Assembly: GCF_003945595.2 (NCBI RefSeq)
Contig: NW_024104347.1
Span: 434,001-498,000, forward strand
DNA: 64,000 nt
DNA from: Pipra filicauda
Lineage: Eukaryota > Chordata > Aves > Passeriformes > Pipridae
Direction of reading: 5' to 3'
Positions 13,701 to 24,225 of this stretch are shown piece by piece; within the stretch, counting starts at the first letter, position 1; the number at the start of each line of letters is the position of its first letter. A program made the position numbers and the translations under genes. Below the pieces are notes generated by a model. That model saw only the letters and a list, made by a program, of their open reading frames with translations, was not told the origin of the DNA and searched no databases.

Positions 13701-15032
13701 TTGTTAATCAATCATCAGGCATCTGTAAAAGACGAAGGAGAGGATTTCCCTAACTCAGGGGAGCACCAGAGAGAGTGAATACCTGAGAACGCGGACACCT
13801 CAATGCTGTAGTAACAGATACCATAAAACCCAGCCAAGGTCTGGTCAACAACACAGTTTTGTCAGTGCAGCATCACAACTCAGGGCAGGAAACAGTCACA
13901 CCGCAGAGTCAACAGGCAAAATCCTCAACAAGTGCAGCTGCTGATGGGAGAGAGCTTTTGTCAGCTTAGTTCACAGCTCTTAAAGTGGTAGCTTTAACAC
14001 GTCAGTAGCAACACTTTGGTATAAATATAGCAGCTGGGGTTCTGCAGAGAGCACAAGACTTAGGGAAGACCAGGTATTCATGTCTTCTCCCACTTCACTC
14101 TCAGCTGCAGCTTCCTCACTTACTCTCTTCTCACCTCCAAAGAGATCCTCACTCCTAAGTCAGCATTTCACCAGATCTAAGGATTGACTCAGGGATCATA
14201 TGTGTAGGATGTTACAGTGACCGTACAACAAGGAAGCAGCAAAATATAACATTATTAACAAAAAATCTCAAATAAACAAAACACCCAAACAAACAAAAAA
14301 AAACCCCAAACAGAATTTTACAGATAGTTCTTACTCCTCATCTAGTGTCCTAACAAGCCATAACATTTCCTGTTTCCTCAAATATAAACAGGGACACCAA
14401 AAACTCCCAGTCAAGAGTACTGAAAAGTTACGAAGCACCTACTTCAGCTGTGGGTTACAGCATGTTTGCACGCAATATACTTGCACCACATATTGAAATA
14501 CAGCTAAAATACAGTTTAAAATACAAACCAGGGCTTTAAGATGTGGTTCTTCACACAACCTACTAAGAGAGAACACCTTTGAAGACTGAATGAAGAAATC
14601 CCAAACCTACAGCTCATTATTGACACACTGCTGTCCTATCAGGGTAGAAATTTCTAAATGAAGCCACAAAAAATTTATATAATGGGATTTTTAGTATTAG
14701 TTTCTCCTGTACTACAATCTTGGATTTCTATAAGGAAGTGAATCCTAAAGTGCACCTGGATACTCCAGCTGGTCAGAATGTGAATTAATTCATTGGTGCA
14801 TAACTCCAGGAATCTGGTCATTACACATTTCCTTTAGATACAGCAGAATTAACTTAAGAGATGAGACACCTGCTGATTCTTAAAAAAGTTTATGGATGCA
14901 ACAATCTTAGAGTCGTGTTTAGCCTTCATCTTGAAAATGCCATCAGTTGGAGGCAGTAAAATTCAGGCTCCAATGGGGAGGTTCTGGCTAGCACTATAGA
15001 GCTAGCAAAATCAGAGACAGGAAGAAAAAAAA

Positions 15033-15095
15033 GAGACAAACCAAACCAAACCCAAAACCAACCAACCAAAAAAACCCCAAAAGCCCACAAAAATC
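15033..15095. repeat. A/C-only low-complexity tract
   Basis: Almost entirely A and C on the plus strand, built of AAACC and AACC units. It is one of several such tracts in the window and is T/G-rich in the ELMO1 sense strand. Confidence 0.7.
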
Positions 15096-16260
15096 AAGGA
15101 CAGAATTAACAAAGTGTTTTATCTCTTTCCTAAAATATTACTTCCTTAACTTCCTTTACGTTGGAGATCAGGAACACTGGGACACTATTTCTACAGGACT
15201 TTAAGTATAACCTGGCTCTACTTGCACATCTATTTAACAACAAAAAATATATGTATATTTTACTGTCTACTGCATTTAAATTTCTTAACCTAGAAAATAG
15301 CACCAAGTAGAAAGCATTAATTGTATCCATCAGACTGCAATTCACTAAACATTTCTAATTATTTACCCGTCCCTTTTATAATTTCTAACCCTTCTCCACA
15401 GCTATTTCCTCTTCCACCTATTAAGCTTTGCTGCGGTATCTGTATTAAATAGAAGTAGTAAGACAGAATTTTTATGTATTTTTCAGTGATGAGGTTCCAG
15501 CCACACACCACAGGACACGAGTTCACAGTCTTGAAAGACTCCAACCAATCAGTGGGAAAATGGCTTTGGACAAGACAGACTAATAAAATGTTAAATGTGA
15601 CAATAACATAGCCCTTTTTATCCAAGATGGCTGGCCTGCCACCACATCAAAGAACTGGAGGTCTAATGATGAATACTCCAATGCCACAGTTCTGTAAGAA
15701 AAGAAATTATATTTTCCAAAATCTATTGCTTTTAACAATAATTGGTATATGATGTTAACAAAGCACAGTGTTAGTGCACAGAATTATATCCAATGCACTA
15801 AAATGTCTGGATTATTGTTTCCAAGGTTATTCTTGCTGTTGAACAGCTTCTAAAAAATAAATAAAAATAAAAAATTGAGACCTTTCATTAGTCCAACAAA
15901 GAAAATGAAAAAAAAAACCAAACACATTAAGATAGTGAGTACAATTTCCTTACCAATTCTATTAATAATCCCTGATGGTAACAAAATTGCAAGTACTAGA
16001 AAACTATCAAATATTTTCACTATGTTTTATATGCCAGTTAGCATCTGCTTGAACAGTTTCATCTTTGATTTTGTCAAGCTGAAATATGACAGGTACAAGG
16101 AGAAATAAAACTCATTTGATGATTGTTAGCATCTGTTTAGCACCTAAAAATTGATTTTATGTAAGCCTTACCTTTAGCAAATTAGCTTAAGCTACCTGAA
16201 TGTTTTTCAATTCTTTTTGAATAGGTAACCACCTTTTGGCTCATCTATCTTTGAGTAAGT

Positions 16261-16821
16261 ATCATGGTTTGAGAGCCCCAAAATCCAATTCCCTAGTCCA
16301 AGCCCCCCTCCCTCATCTCAACCCAGTGTGAGATGGGTTTTCCAGACACCACACAAGACTCAGAATGGGGGGAAGGGATTATATTACAAACACTGTACAA
16401 ATAAATATTACAATACATCATATACAATCTTAACTATCTCTATTATGATAAAGCAGTATTTACAATGGATCAAATCTCTTCTCCCTTCCAAATAAAAGTC
16501 CAGGAGGGAAGAAGGAAGGGATCCTTTCTACTTTCAGAGCAGCAGTGTCTCTAGGGCAGCAGGCTCTCTTCTTTCATGCAGCAGCTGTAGCTGGATCTCT
16601 GCCAGTACACACAAGGGGGAGGGTCTCCAAGCCCCTCGGCCCTTCAACTCCAAGCGAGGGTCTTCTCTTCCGTGGGCTGCGTAGCAGGGACAAAACTCGC
16701 TTCACCATGTCATACCATGGAGTGTAAGACCCCCATGAAGGTCCCTTCCTCAGGGGATTCACCCCTGAGTCAGAACATCTTGGGCAGCTTTCAGTTGAAG
16801 GCCTTTGCCTCAAAAGTTCTA
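16261..16821 (+). mobile_element. Endogenous retrovirus 5' LTR, tRNA-Lys-primed (ERVK-like)
   Basis: The LTR begins TATCATGGTTTGAG, resembling the TGTCATGGTTT start common to bird ERV LTRs, and ends TTCTA two bases before a tRNA-Lys primer-binding site. The length is about 561 bp, and both terminal dinucleotides read TA instead of TG...CA, which suggests decay. An AT-rich centre carries AATAAA at 16400-16405, then a GC-rich 3' half. No gag, pol or env sequence follows and no second LTR is present, so a target-site duplication cannot be tested. It is antisense to ELMO1. The LTR 5' border is approximate. Confidence 0.75.
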
Positions 16822-16823
16822 TC

Positions 16824-16857
16824 TGGCGCCCAACATGGGGCTCGAACCCACGACCCT
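16824..16857 (+). other. Retroviral primer-binding site, extended tRNA-Lys(CUU) match
   Basis: The 18-nt site TGGCGCCCAACATGGGGC (16824-16841) is complementary to the 3' end of tRNA-Lys(CUU) with one mismatch, an A where the usual site has G (CpG decay). The match then continues without further mismatch through the T-loop and T-stem into the variable loop, to 16857, 34 nt in total by comparison with the vertebrate tRNA from memory. This is the strongest evidence that 16261-16821 is a 5' LTR. Confidence 0.85.
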
Positions 16858-16930
16858 CCATCAGCAGCAACCAACATCCTCCTTCAGAATGGCTGAGATA
16901 CAGCTGCAGCGGCCAAACTCAAGTACTAAC
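16858..16930 (+). mobile_element. Remnant of ERV leader, internal region lost
   Basis: A short stretch after the primer-binding site that is likely retroviral leader. Homology to coding regions never starts, so the provirus is truncated within about 100 bp of the site. The 3' border is a guess. Confidence 0.4.
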
Positions 16931-17734
16931 TCTCTTCTTCAATCTCACAGAAAGGAGGTGCTGCTAGCAAACCCAAGCAAGGAACACTTTTGTAAGTCAG
17001 TGTAAGATTTTTTTTTAATTTTTTTTCCCTCCCCACAAGCTACTTCATAGTCCTCTCTCTTCAAATAGCTGAGACCTTGTAAGCTGTTAAAGGCACTGAC
17101 ATTTCCCTTAACTACTTTAAACTCAGGATGTGCAATAACATTGGAAATCTTTACAATATTCATACCAAAAAGCATTACTAGTTACAGCTACTGCAGCACC
17201 ATTACACTTTCTAGGTAAGAGTTCATAAAAATTTGCAAGTTTGTGGGAAAGACACAAGAGACCCTCTCTTCCTTCATCCTCTCAGCACTAAACCCTTTGA
17301 TTTTGTGGGAGTCAGAGTCTGGAGCCATAATGAAGCACAGGGAGCAACACTTTATGGTACAGCAAGACATCAATATCATTTTCTTCTTCACCACTTGAAT
17401 GATGCTGGTGCTCACTAATATTGTATATGTTTAGACTTGCGATGCTAGGTTTGTATCAGTACACTGCTATTACTAGTGACAGCACTTGCAGAAACCAGCT
17501 ATTCTTACTCTACACACATGGCAGAAGCGATGTGCCACTTTTTTTTCTCTAATTAAGAATTTCACAATCCTTTTTGAACTACATTTCTCCTCACAGTTTG
17601 AGAAACACTGTTCTAAATCAATTAACAATGCCCAAGGGTCCAGATTTAGGTCTGAAAGTTCCCCTTAAAAGAAATAAAGCCTTATTGGTGTTCTTTTAAT
17701 ATGCGGTGAAGTACAGTGTTCCAAGTTCCTTAAA

Positions 17735-18946
17735 ATGATCATCTTACTTCATGAGGATCAGCACGGCCAAGTCAGATATGGCGATGCACTTTCTGAGCCC
17801 TTTCTAAAAACCAGTTGTGTGAAACAAGGCTGTGTTCTCGCTTCAACCCTATTCACAGTCTTTTTCAGCATGGTGCTCCAAAGGGCCATGGCAGACCTCG
17901 ATGATCAGGACGGTATCTACATCTGATACCGTACTGATGGAAGTCTATTCAACCTAAGGCGACTGAAGGCCCACACCAAGACCTTAAACCATCTTGTCTG
18001 GAAGCTGCTTTATGCTGATGACACCACCCTTGTTGCCCACACAGAAGCAGCCCTGCAGCGTTTAACATCCTGCTTTGCAGATGCTGCTGAGCTCTTTGGG
18101 CTGGAAGTCAGCTTAAAGAAGACTGAAGTTCTCTTTCAACTGGCACCTCAGGAAGTCTTCCATCATCCCCATATCACCATTGGCCAATCAGAGCTCAAAT
18201 CAGTCCAGCAGTTTAATTACCTAGGTAGCCTCATCTCCTCAGATGGTAAGACTGACGGGGAGATAGACACTAGGTTAGCAAAGGCATATAGTGCTTTTGG
18301 AAGACTCCATAAAAGAGTCTGGTGAAATAAACACTTGAAGAAAAGTACAAAGATCAGTGTTTACAAAACCATTGTGCTTTTATATGGATCCGAATCATGG
18401 GTCATCTACTGCCACTACCTAGAACGCTTCCATCAATGCTGTCTCCACACAATCCTAAACATCCACTGGTCAGACTATGTTACTAATACGTCTGTTCTAG
18501 AACAAGCAGCAATTACGAGTATTGAGGCCGTGTTGCTGAGAACACAGCTGCACTGGGCAGGGCACGTCTCAAGGATGAAGGACCACCGCATTCCTAAGAT
18601 CTTGCTCTATGGTGAACTTGCCACCGGTTGTCCCAAGAGAGGAGCCCCGAAGAGAAGATACAAGGACTCCCTGAAACAACATCTCAGCCTTGGCCATATT
18701 GATCACCATAACTGGTCTACTCTGGCCTCCAATCAGGAGGTCTGGAGACACACTGTCTTTAATGCTGCTGCTTCCTTTGAGAACGCATGCAGGATCACTC
18801 TCGAGGAGAAAAAACAACGCAGAAAGAATCGTGCCTTGCAGAATATACCACCTAAGGAGTCTTTCTGCTGTGCCTTTTGCAATCGGACTTGTCTATCTCA
18901 CATTGGCCTTTTTAGCTACCAACGCACTTGTAACAAATCTGGGTAG
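17735..18946 (+). pseudogene. RTE-type ORF2 C-terminal half, interrupted by two stop codons
   Basis: Coding remnant of the LINE above, about 400 codons. Conservation of frame with no indel over more than 1.2 kb suggests the copy is young relative to the CR1 copies in the window. Open sub-segments are 17735..17926 and 18335..18946, with the intervening part open in the same frame. Upstream of 17735 the same frame still reads RT-like residues (KFLKMI). It cannot encode an active enzyme: the endonuclease and palm motif A are absent. Confidence 0.85.
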
Positions 18947-18960
18947 AGCCCTTCCCAAAT

Positions 18961-18993
18961 CTTCGTTCGCGAAGCCTAGCCATGATGATGATG
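18961..18993 (+). other. RTE 3' terminal hairpin and (ATG)4 tail
   Basis: A perfect 5-bp stem CTTCG/CGAAG with a TTCG tetraloop occupies 18961-18974, followed after seven bases by (ATG)4 at 18982-18993. A short 3' microsatellite tail in place of poly(A) is characteristic of RTE elements. The hairpin is a candidate recognition site for the element's reverse transcriptase (inference). Confidence 0.7.
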
Positions 18994-20352
18994 AAGTACA
19001 ATAACTTCTATAAAGAAATAAAAAACAACCAGAAGAGATAACTTGAAAGACACTCTTGAAAGATAAAATTGCTGACTAAATCTAAACATTAGACAGAACA
19101 TAAATGTAAAGCAGCCTGTGGTTCCTCTCATGTGCTGCACTTGTATTAACATGAAATTATCATATGACAGTACTCCTGTAAATTTTGCCCACTGTAACAG
19201 GTTTGTGCTTTGAAAAGAAAACACAGCTTTTTTTTTTTTGCTAGCAGAAAGATTCACATTTGCTAATTTAATCCATGTTTAATGACCTTATAGATAAAAG
19301 TAAACCTGGAGGAAGAGACTGTATGGCCAAGTGTAATCATAAACTGTTCCTTTCTGTAGAAACAGTTGTTTACCTCCAATGCTGAGGAAGTTCATCCCAG
19401 TGCTTAGAGAAATCAGGTTTTATTACAACTTGTGTTAACATACAAGAGTGAATTTAAATGGGATAAGCCAAAATAGATATCGTCCTCAAATATCCATTTT
19501 GTGCCTCTCGTGGAAGCTGATTCCCCTGCAGCAGGAACAGTGAAACTGTAAATCTACAAAGTATTCAGGTAACCTAAAACTAGCACTGGCTTACCTAAAA
19601 TAATCTGTGCTGTAAAAAAACCCCAACAGCTAAGAATGAGTTATACATAATGGGCACAAATTAAAGCATGCAATTTTTCATGTGAACACAAGAAATAACA
19701 TCCTCTTATGAAATGGCTATTTCCAGGACAAATAAAGAGAAGACAGAATAGACTAGCCAGTATCCTGGTTCACCTGTACAGAGCCTGTGCAGCCTTACTT
19801 TTAAGATCTTCGAGAATAATTAGCCAGAAGACTGGGAGAAAAAGACAACAGACAGTCAGCATCTACCATTCATTTCTTCCCCAGACTGCATCCCTAAAAA
19901 GTCCACAATAAGTTCCGGATGCAAATTCAGACACCAACTCATTTCTATTCCTCCCTTTACACAACAGGAAGACTTCAGAGTGAAAGATCATCCCTATACC
20001 CAGGTCTTAAAGTCGTAATCAAATCTTTTCATTAAAAATTAATTTAGACCACAGTTTTAACACTGCTAGTACAGATTTATGCAGGGGGGAAGAGTCTAGA
20101 TGCTATTTTTCAAATTTATAATTGAGGAAAATGGTGGAAGTGGGAAGGAAACCAAATTTAAAAAAAAAAAAACCAAACAAAAAACCAAACCAAAACAAGT
20201 ATTGTAGAAGAGAGTAACTGTATTCAATCAACTCTCTCAAGGAGAAAGCACAAAAGTACATAAGCTTGCACATGATTTAAAATCAGTTTTAATGCATACA
20301 GGCATCAGCCAGCTGCTAGGTTTACTGCAACTTAATTAGTCCCCACCTGGCA

Positions 20353-20372
20353 AGAGAGAGAGAGAGAGAGAG
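20353..20372. repeat. (AG)10 microsatellite
   Basis: Ten perfect AG units. Confidence 0.95.
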
Positions 20373-22914
20373 TAATAAACAATAGGCAGTTTTGCCCTCC
20401 TTGTTTAAAGCAACTTTCCAGAAAAAAAAAGCAGTTGTAAAACCCTAACATCAAATAGTACATGGCAATGAATGAGCAGAAAACCTTTTTTCTCATTCAC
20501 TGGAAGCAAGCACAGGTTCCAAAAGGCACTTAATTATATATTAGTTTTTCTGGCATAGAATCTCTCTAACTGAGACTAATTTTGTATGATTAAAGTTAAA
20601 ACCATCATCGATGAACCCAGACTGACAAACCTATAGATATTTAGTGGGAAGCCTCAACTTGAAAAAGCCCTGTGCCTCCTGAAGTCCAGATTGTCAGAAG
20701 TCATGCATCTGAAGAGGAGGTTTTTAATGTAAAATTTAATAACATTTGGTGGAAAAAATACTCATGAGTTCTTTTCAGGCCCAACATCTTCCACTATCCC
20801 ACTGTCAATTGCTCAGGTTTCATGGTGACATTTCCTCACTTTGAAAATAGTCTCTTCATTGCTAAGCAAAACATGCATGTACACAGCAGGTAAATTGGGA
20901 TAAAGTGCAACAGAATATAAATAAGTGCTTCCAAGTATATGCAACAAGTAACCCAAAAAAACTCCCAGATTTTCTTCTGATCTCTTATATGGCATTTGTA
21001 CTTCAATTTCTGGAATACCCTTAGTACCCTGAAAGATAAAGAAGTTGCATCATGCAAGGTGAGGGGTTTTTGTTGCTCTTTTAAAAATTATAATATAGTG
21101 ATGTTCTTTTAAATATTGTTTTTCTTCTTGGTAAGGGATCAGAGAGGGAGGAAACTGGTATGGCAAAGCTTTTAGAATTTTCTGAATATATGTTAAGTGG
21201 TGGCTAAATAAGTAGATCCCACCTGGGAGACAGGCACTGGCTGCAGTGTCTGGTCAATGGGTAAGTCATTCCTCTTTTCTGCCTTCCTTTTCTCTCCTCC
21301 CCTTTATCATCTCTGACAGCTAGCCATCTGAGGTATGAATCATCTCCTCCACTACAGCTCTTCAACTGAATAGATGTTTTAAAGGAAACAGATTGGGGAA
21401 AAGTTAGCATTAAGTGAATCAAAAGCAGAGCTGTGTGCTTAGAAGCATGTATCACCGTATATGTTTTCAGGGTTCATTCCCACATTGCTCCCAACCTTGA
21501 AAAGGTAAATGTGTTTGTGTGTGTGGGCAGTAGGAAGGCATGTTTCTTTCCCATCATTCCATGTCAGAAAGGTGACGGATGTCACCCTCAAACTTCATTC
21601 CTTCATTTCCCTCTGCATCACGAGAAGGCTGCTGTTAGTCTTCTACCTTTCAAACTTGCTCTCACTCTTCCTCCTCCTCCCCATGAAGTGGCTTGCAGAC
21701 AACTTGCAGGTTGTGTTGAACAGTTCTACCCAATATACGTCAGCACTGATCTTTCTTGTCTCCTCTAAGTCTTACATAATAAAAGTAAAATGAAGGTTTC
21801 AGGAAAGTAAGCTAATATTTCAGATAAGGTATGAGGGTTTTATGAGAGTTCCTTTAAGCTATTTTGTAAATTAAAACCAATCACTTTGGTATTATTTTGC
21901 TGCTGTTTGGAAGGAGACTGCATAATATTTGTTCAGTTTTGTTCCCACTGTACTTGGTTCATCATGACTAACATGCCTCTTTTCCTGAACACAGTGTGCA
22001 GTGTCTACCATTTGCTATATAAGAAGGAAAAAGCAAAACATTCTTCACTCCAGAAGGCAAAAGATTTCTACCTTGCCTACTGAAAAATTTCAGCAAATGA
22101 AAATGGAAAACCTTGGCAGGTCAAAAAATCAAACTAGAAAGTTTGATTTCACTTGGGAACTCCCTTTTCCTCTAATGGGGCTTTCAGACTGCTAAAAATT
22201 GGACTGCTGTTATTCCAGCTCTCCTCTAGTACCGTGATTCTCCAAATTTCACATAGGAATTTCCCAGGCATGTGCCACAAAATAGTTAACTATAAGTGAA
22301 ACTGATTGCACTGCATGAAGAAATTATGAACCCATTACAGTAAAACATTTTCAGTGTGAATTCAAATGCTCTCCTCTCCAATAGAACTTTATAATATACT
22401 AAGTCCCCAGACACACTAGGGCCTAAAACACATTATGAAATGCTTTTTTTAACTCAGAATAATATTTACAGAAGTAATAATAATTCTAAACAGGTAACGC
22501 TGTAGGGTTTCAAAATGTTATCGGTAAGCTGTTAAATATTAAAGAGGTTCCTTTTAATACACTTGCCACAAAAAAATCTCAGCCAAGTCCAGAATATAAA
22601 ACACGGCACTTGTATAACTTGATTTGGTTTGTTTCCCCCCCACATCTAATTTCCTAAAAAGAGTTTTTAATTCAAAATTTTGAATTTGTTAACTTCTGTA
22701 CACTGAATATAATCAGTCTATGGGGCCACTGCATTAGAACTAACCAGCTAAACAGAATAACCCCTCAGATTTCTGTATGGAACAGCAAAGATTCTCCTGC
22801 TCACTGTGCACTACTACTGAAGTTCCAAAATCTGCACTTGCTGCAGTCATTCAGTATGATTCTACTCCAAATGCAAAGCACTGACTAGAAATTTGAAGAC
22901 TTTCCACCCAGAGG

Positions 22915-22986
22915 TAACAACATTACCACAATTTTACAGTTGAACAAACTAAGGCACAAAAGTGTTAAGTGGGTCACACAAGCAGA
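22915..22986 (+). repeat. MIR/L2-like ancient repeat relic
   Basis: It shows the sequence order typical of the old amniote core repeats: ATTTTACAG, AAACTAAGGCACA, GTTAAGTGGGTCACACA. These match the MIR/L2 pattern (TTTTACAGATGAGGAAACTGAGGCACAGAG..GTTAAGTGACTTG..GGTCACACAG) with about one difference in four or five bases. Confidence 0.6.
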
Positions 22987-23235
22987 AAATGCCTTATTTA
23001 AGCAGCTGTTCTAAAAGAAAAAGTAAATTAAGAAACCAGCTAAACACATCAAAACCCTTAAGTAGTAAGAGAGGAAGAGGGTTACACCCCTTATAAAAAA
23101 TGCCTTCCACCCCACATGCACTCACAGAAAAAATACTTGTGCATGGAAGTAAACAGAAAAGCAGAGACGCAGACATGCAGAGACGAGCTTATTTATGCAC
23201 AGGGGTAGCTGAACACAGGTTACACAGACACTTAC

Positions 23236-23385
23236 TTGATCTATTTCCATTAACTTGGGGTAGGCACCTGGCCACTCGATCGCCACCTTCACTATATCAG
23301 CAGGAGGGGGCATTGCGACGCTGCTGTTCACCGGAGCCAGTACAACTGGACACTAAATACTGCAGAGAGTCTCTCTCATTCACAC
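23236..23385 (-). CDS. ELMO1: ELMO1 first coding exon (5' UTR plus residues 1-26)
   Basis: ELMO1 is a cytoplasmic scaffold that pairs with DOCK180-family exchange factors to activate Rac in phagocytosis and migration; its N-terminal domain binds active RhoG. On the minus strand the start codon is at 23313-23311 and 26 codons run to 23236. The protein begins [20 protein letters not shown] and continues LMEIDQ, identical to mammalian ELMO1 as I recall it; ELMO2 differs here (MPPPSD, PGANAQLLEIDQ). The acceptor is a long pyrimidine run ending ctccctgcag, so the exon begins at 23385. The donor GTAAGT follows codon 26 (phase 0) at 23235. The main ATG has G at -3, a reasonable Kozak context. The 72-nt UTR part holds a short upstream ORF. 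Because this exon has an acceptor, at least one further 5' exon must lie upstream, possibly beyond the window. Tyr18, a reported Hck phosphorylation site, is present. Confidence 0.97.
23353..23379 (-). promoter_or_regulatory. Upstream ORF in the ELMO1 5' UTR
   Basis: Within the 5' UTR part of the first coding exon an ATG at 23379-23377 opens an eight-codon reading frame (MRETLCSI) that ends at TAG (23355-23353), 39 nt before the main start codon. Its context is weak (T at -3, A at +4), so leaky scanning to the stronger main ATG is expected. It is out of frame with nothing downstream because it terminates first. Whether it is translated or affects ELMO1 output is inference. Confidence 0.6.
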
Positions 23386-24177
23386 CTGCAGGGAGAAAAA
23401 AAAAAAGAATAATACGGCAGTTCAGACAGAACTCCAGCGCTGCCACTTCAGTCTCCTACATTACCCCTGGCTGGGCAGGTGAATGAAAATGTATGTGTGT
23501 ATGTATGTGCAAGAGTGGAAGAATGGCAGATATTAGAGAAGCGAACACAGGACACAATGCCACGACACACTGCACAGCTCGACAGTCTGTTAGAAAGATG
23601 GCTGAAGCACTGAAATGTACGGTGAATAATAGGCATGCATTAGATTTAAATAGAAAAACTATTTTTAAATATTATTTAATATGCGGTGGGGAAAAGTGAC
23701 AAACTAGAGGAAGCTCCTGTTACAGTGTCACTCCTGGAGTCCCAGGGAATGCGATCAAATCAGTTAACGCTGGTGCTCCAGGCAAAGAGATTGCCCAGGA
23801 AGTTATGGCCAGGAAACACTGTTTCTTTTAACTATAGCAATGATCTTCTGGGTGTTCACAAATAGATCACTGCACTATAGCAACCAGCATGTCAGGAAGA
23901 AGGCAGAACACACAGCAGTTTCCACATATATATACACAGACACATCCTCACCTAACGGATCCAGAGATACCCATATATAAATACTTCTCTGTGGTACATC
24001 TCAGACACGTGAATACACAAGGATATAGTATGCATTCACAGTGATATAATCAGCTACATAAGACGTCACAGTTCTGCGATAAGTATCTACAGGATCTCAT
24101 GTCAAATAGTGCAGGCTGTGAATCTGGGGGAAGGAGAGGAAAGGGGAAGAACTAAATCCTCAGGTTTTGCAGAATTT

Positions 24178-24225
24178 AAGTTCTGTCTCTTTTGATTCAC
24201 CAAGTTCTGTCTCCTTTGACTCATC
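24178..24225. repeat. 24-bp tandem duplication
   Basis: Two adjacent 24-bp copies beginning AAGTTCTGTCTC (24178-24201 and 24202-24225) with three differences. On the minus strand they read as a repeated ESKETEL segment in a chance open frame. Confidence 0.9.

Larger units (their letters stand above)
8409..16260 (-). other. ELMO1 intron between the first and second coding exons, 3' half
   Basis: Mostly AT-rich unique sequence. It holds poly(A) runs (9018, 9369, 13209, 13279), a GC-rich block at 11200-11530, an ancient repeat relic at 13640-13700 and A/C-only tracts near 10803-10845, 14277-14312 and 15033-15095. No exon was found. The other half of this 14.8-kb intron contains the ERV and RTE insertions. 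Confidence 0.85.
17660..18995 (+). mobile_element. RTE-type LINE, 3' fragment with reverse transcriptase (AviRTE-like)
   Basis: One plus-strand frame is open from about 17677 to the stop ending at 18946 apart from two in-frame TGA codons (17924-17926 and 18323-18325), both compatible with point decay. It holds the second half of a reverse transcriptase: a VKQGCVL motif near 17816, the catalytic YADD box at 18011-18022, a YLGS block near 18220, then the long C-terminal region typical of RTE elements (YGSESW, HWAGHVSRM, GAPKRRYKD) and a final Cys/His zinc-finger-like segment (CAFCNRTC...RTC). The 3' end has a small hairpin and an ATG-repeat tail. The N-terminal endonuclease and first RT blocks are missing, as expected from 5' truncation. 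It is antisense to ELMO1. The exact RTE family needs an alignment. Confidence 0.88.
18996..23235 (-). other. ELMO1 intron between the first and second coding exons, 5' part
   Basis: No exon found. It contains an A-rich patch at 20160-20200, an (AG)10 microsatellite at 20353-20372 and an ancient SINE-like relic at 22915-22986. Confidence 0.85.

Noticed and set aside
14020..14027. TATAAATA, candidate TATA box on the plus strand
   Set aside because: Such octamers are expected by chance in AT-rich intron; no initiator, exon or transcript evidence nearby.
16824..16857. tRNA-Lys-like sequence on the minus strand
   Set aside because: Only the acceptor 3' strand, T arm and variable-loop part match; there is no D arm or anticodon arm, and it directly follows an LTR end, so it is a primer-binding site.
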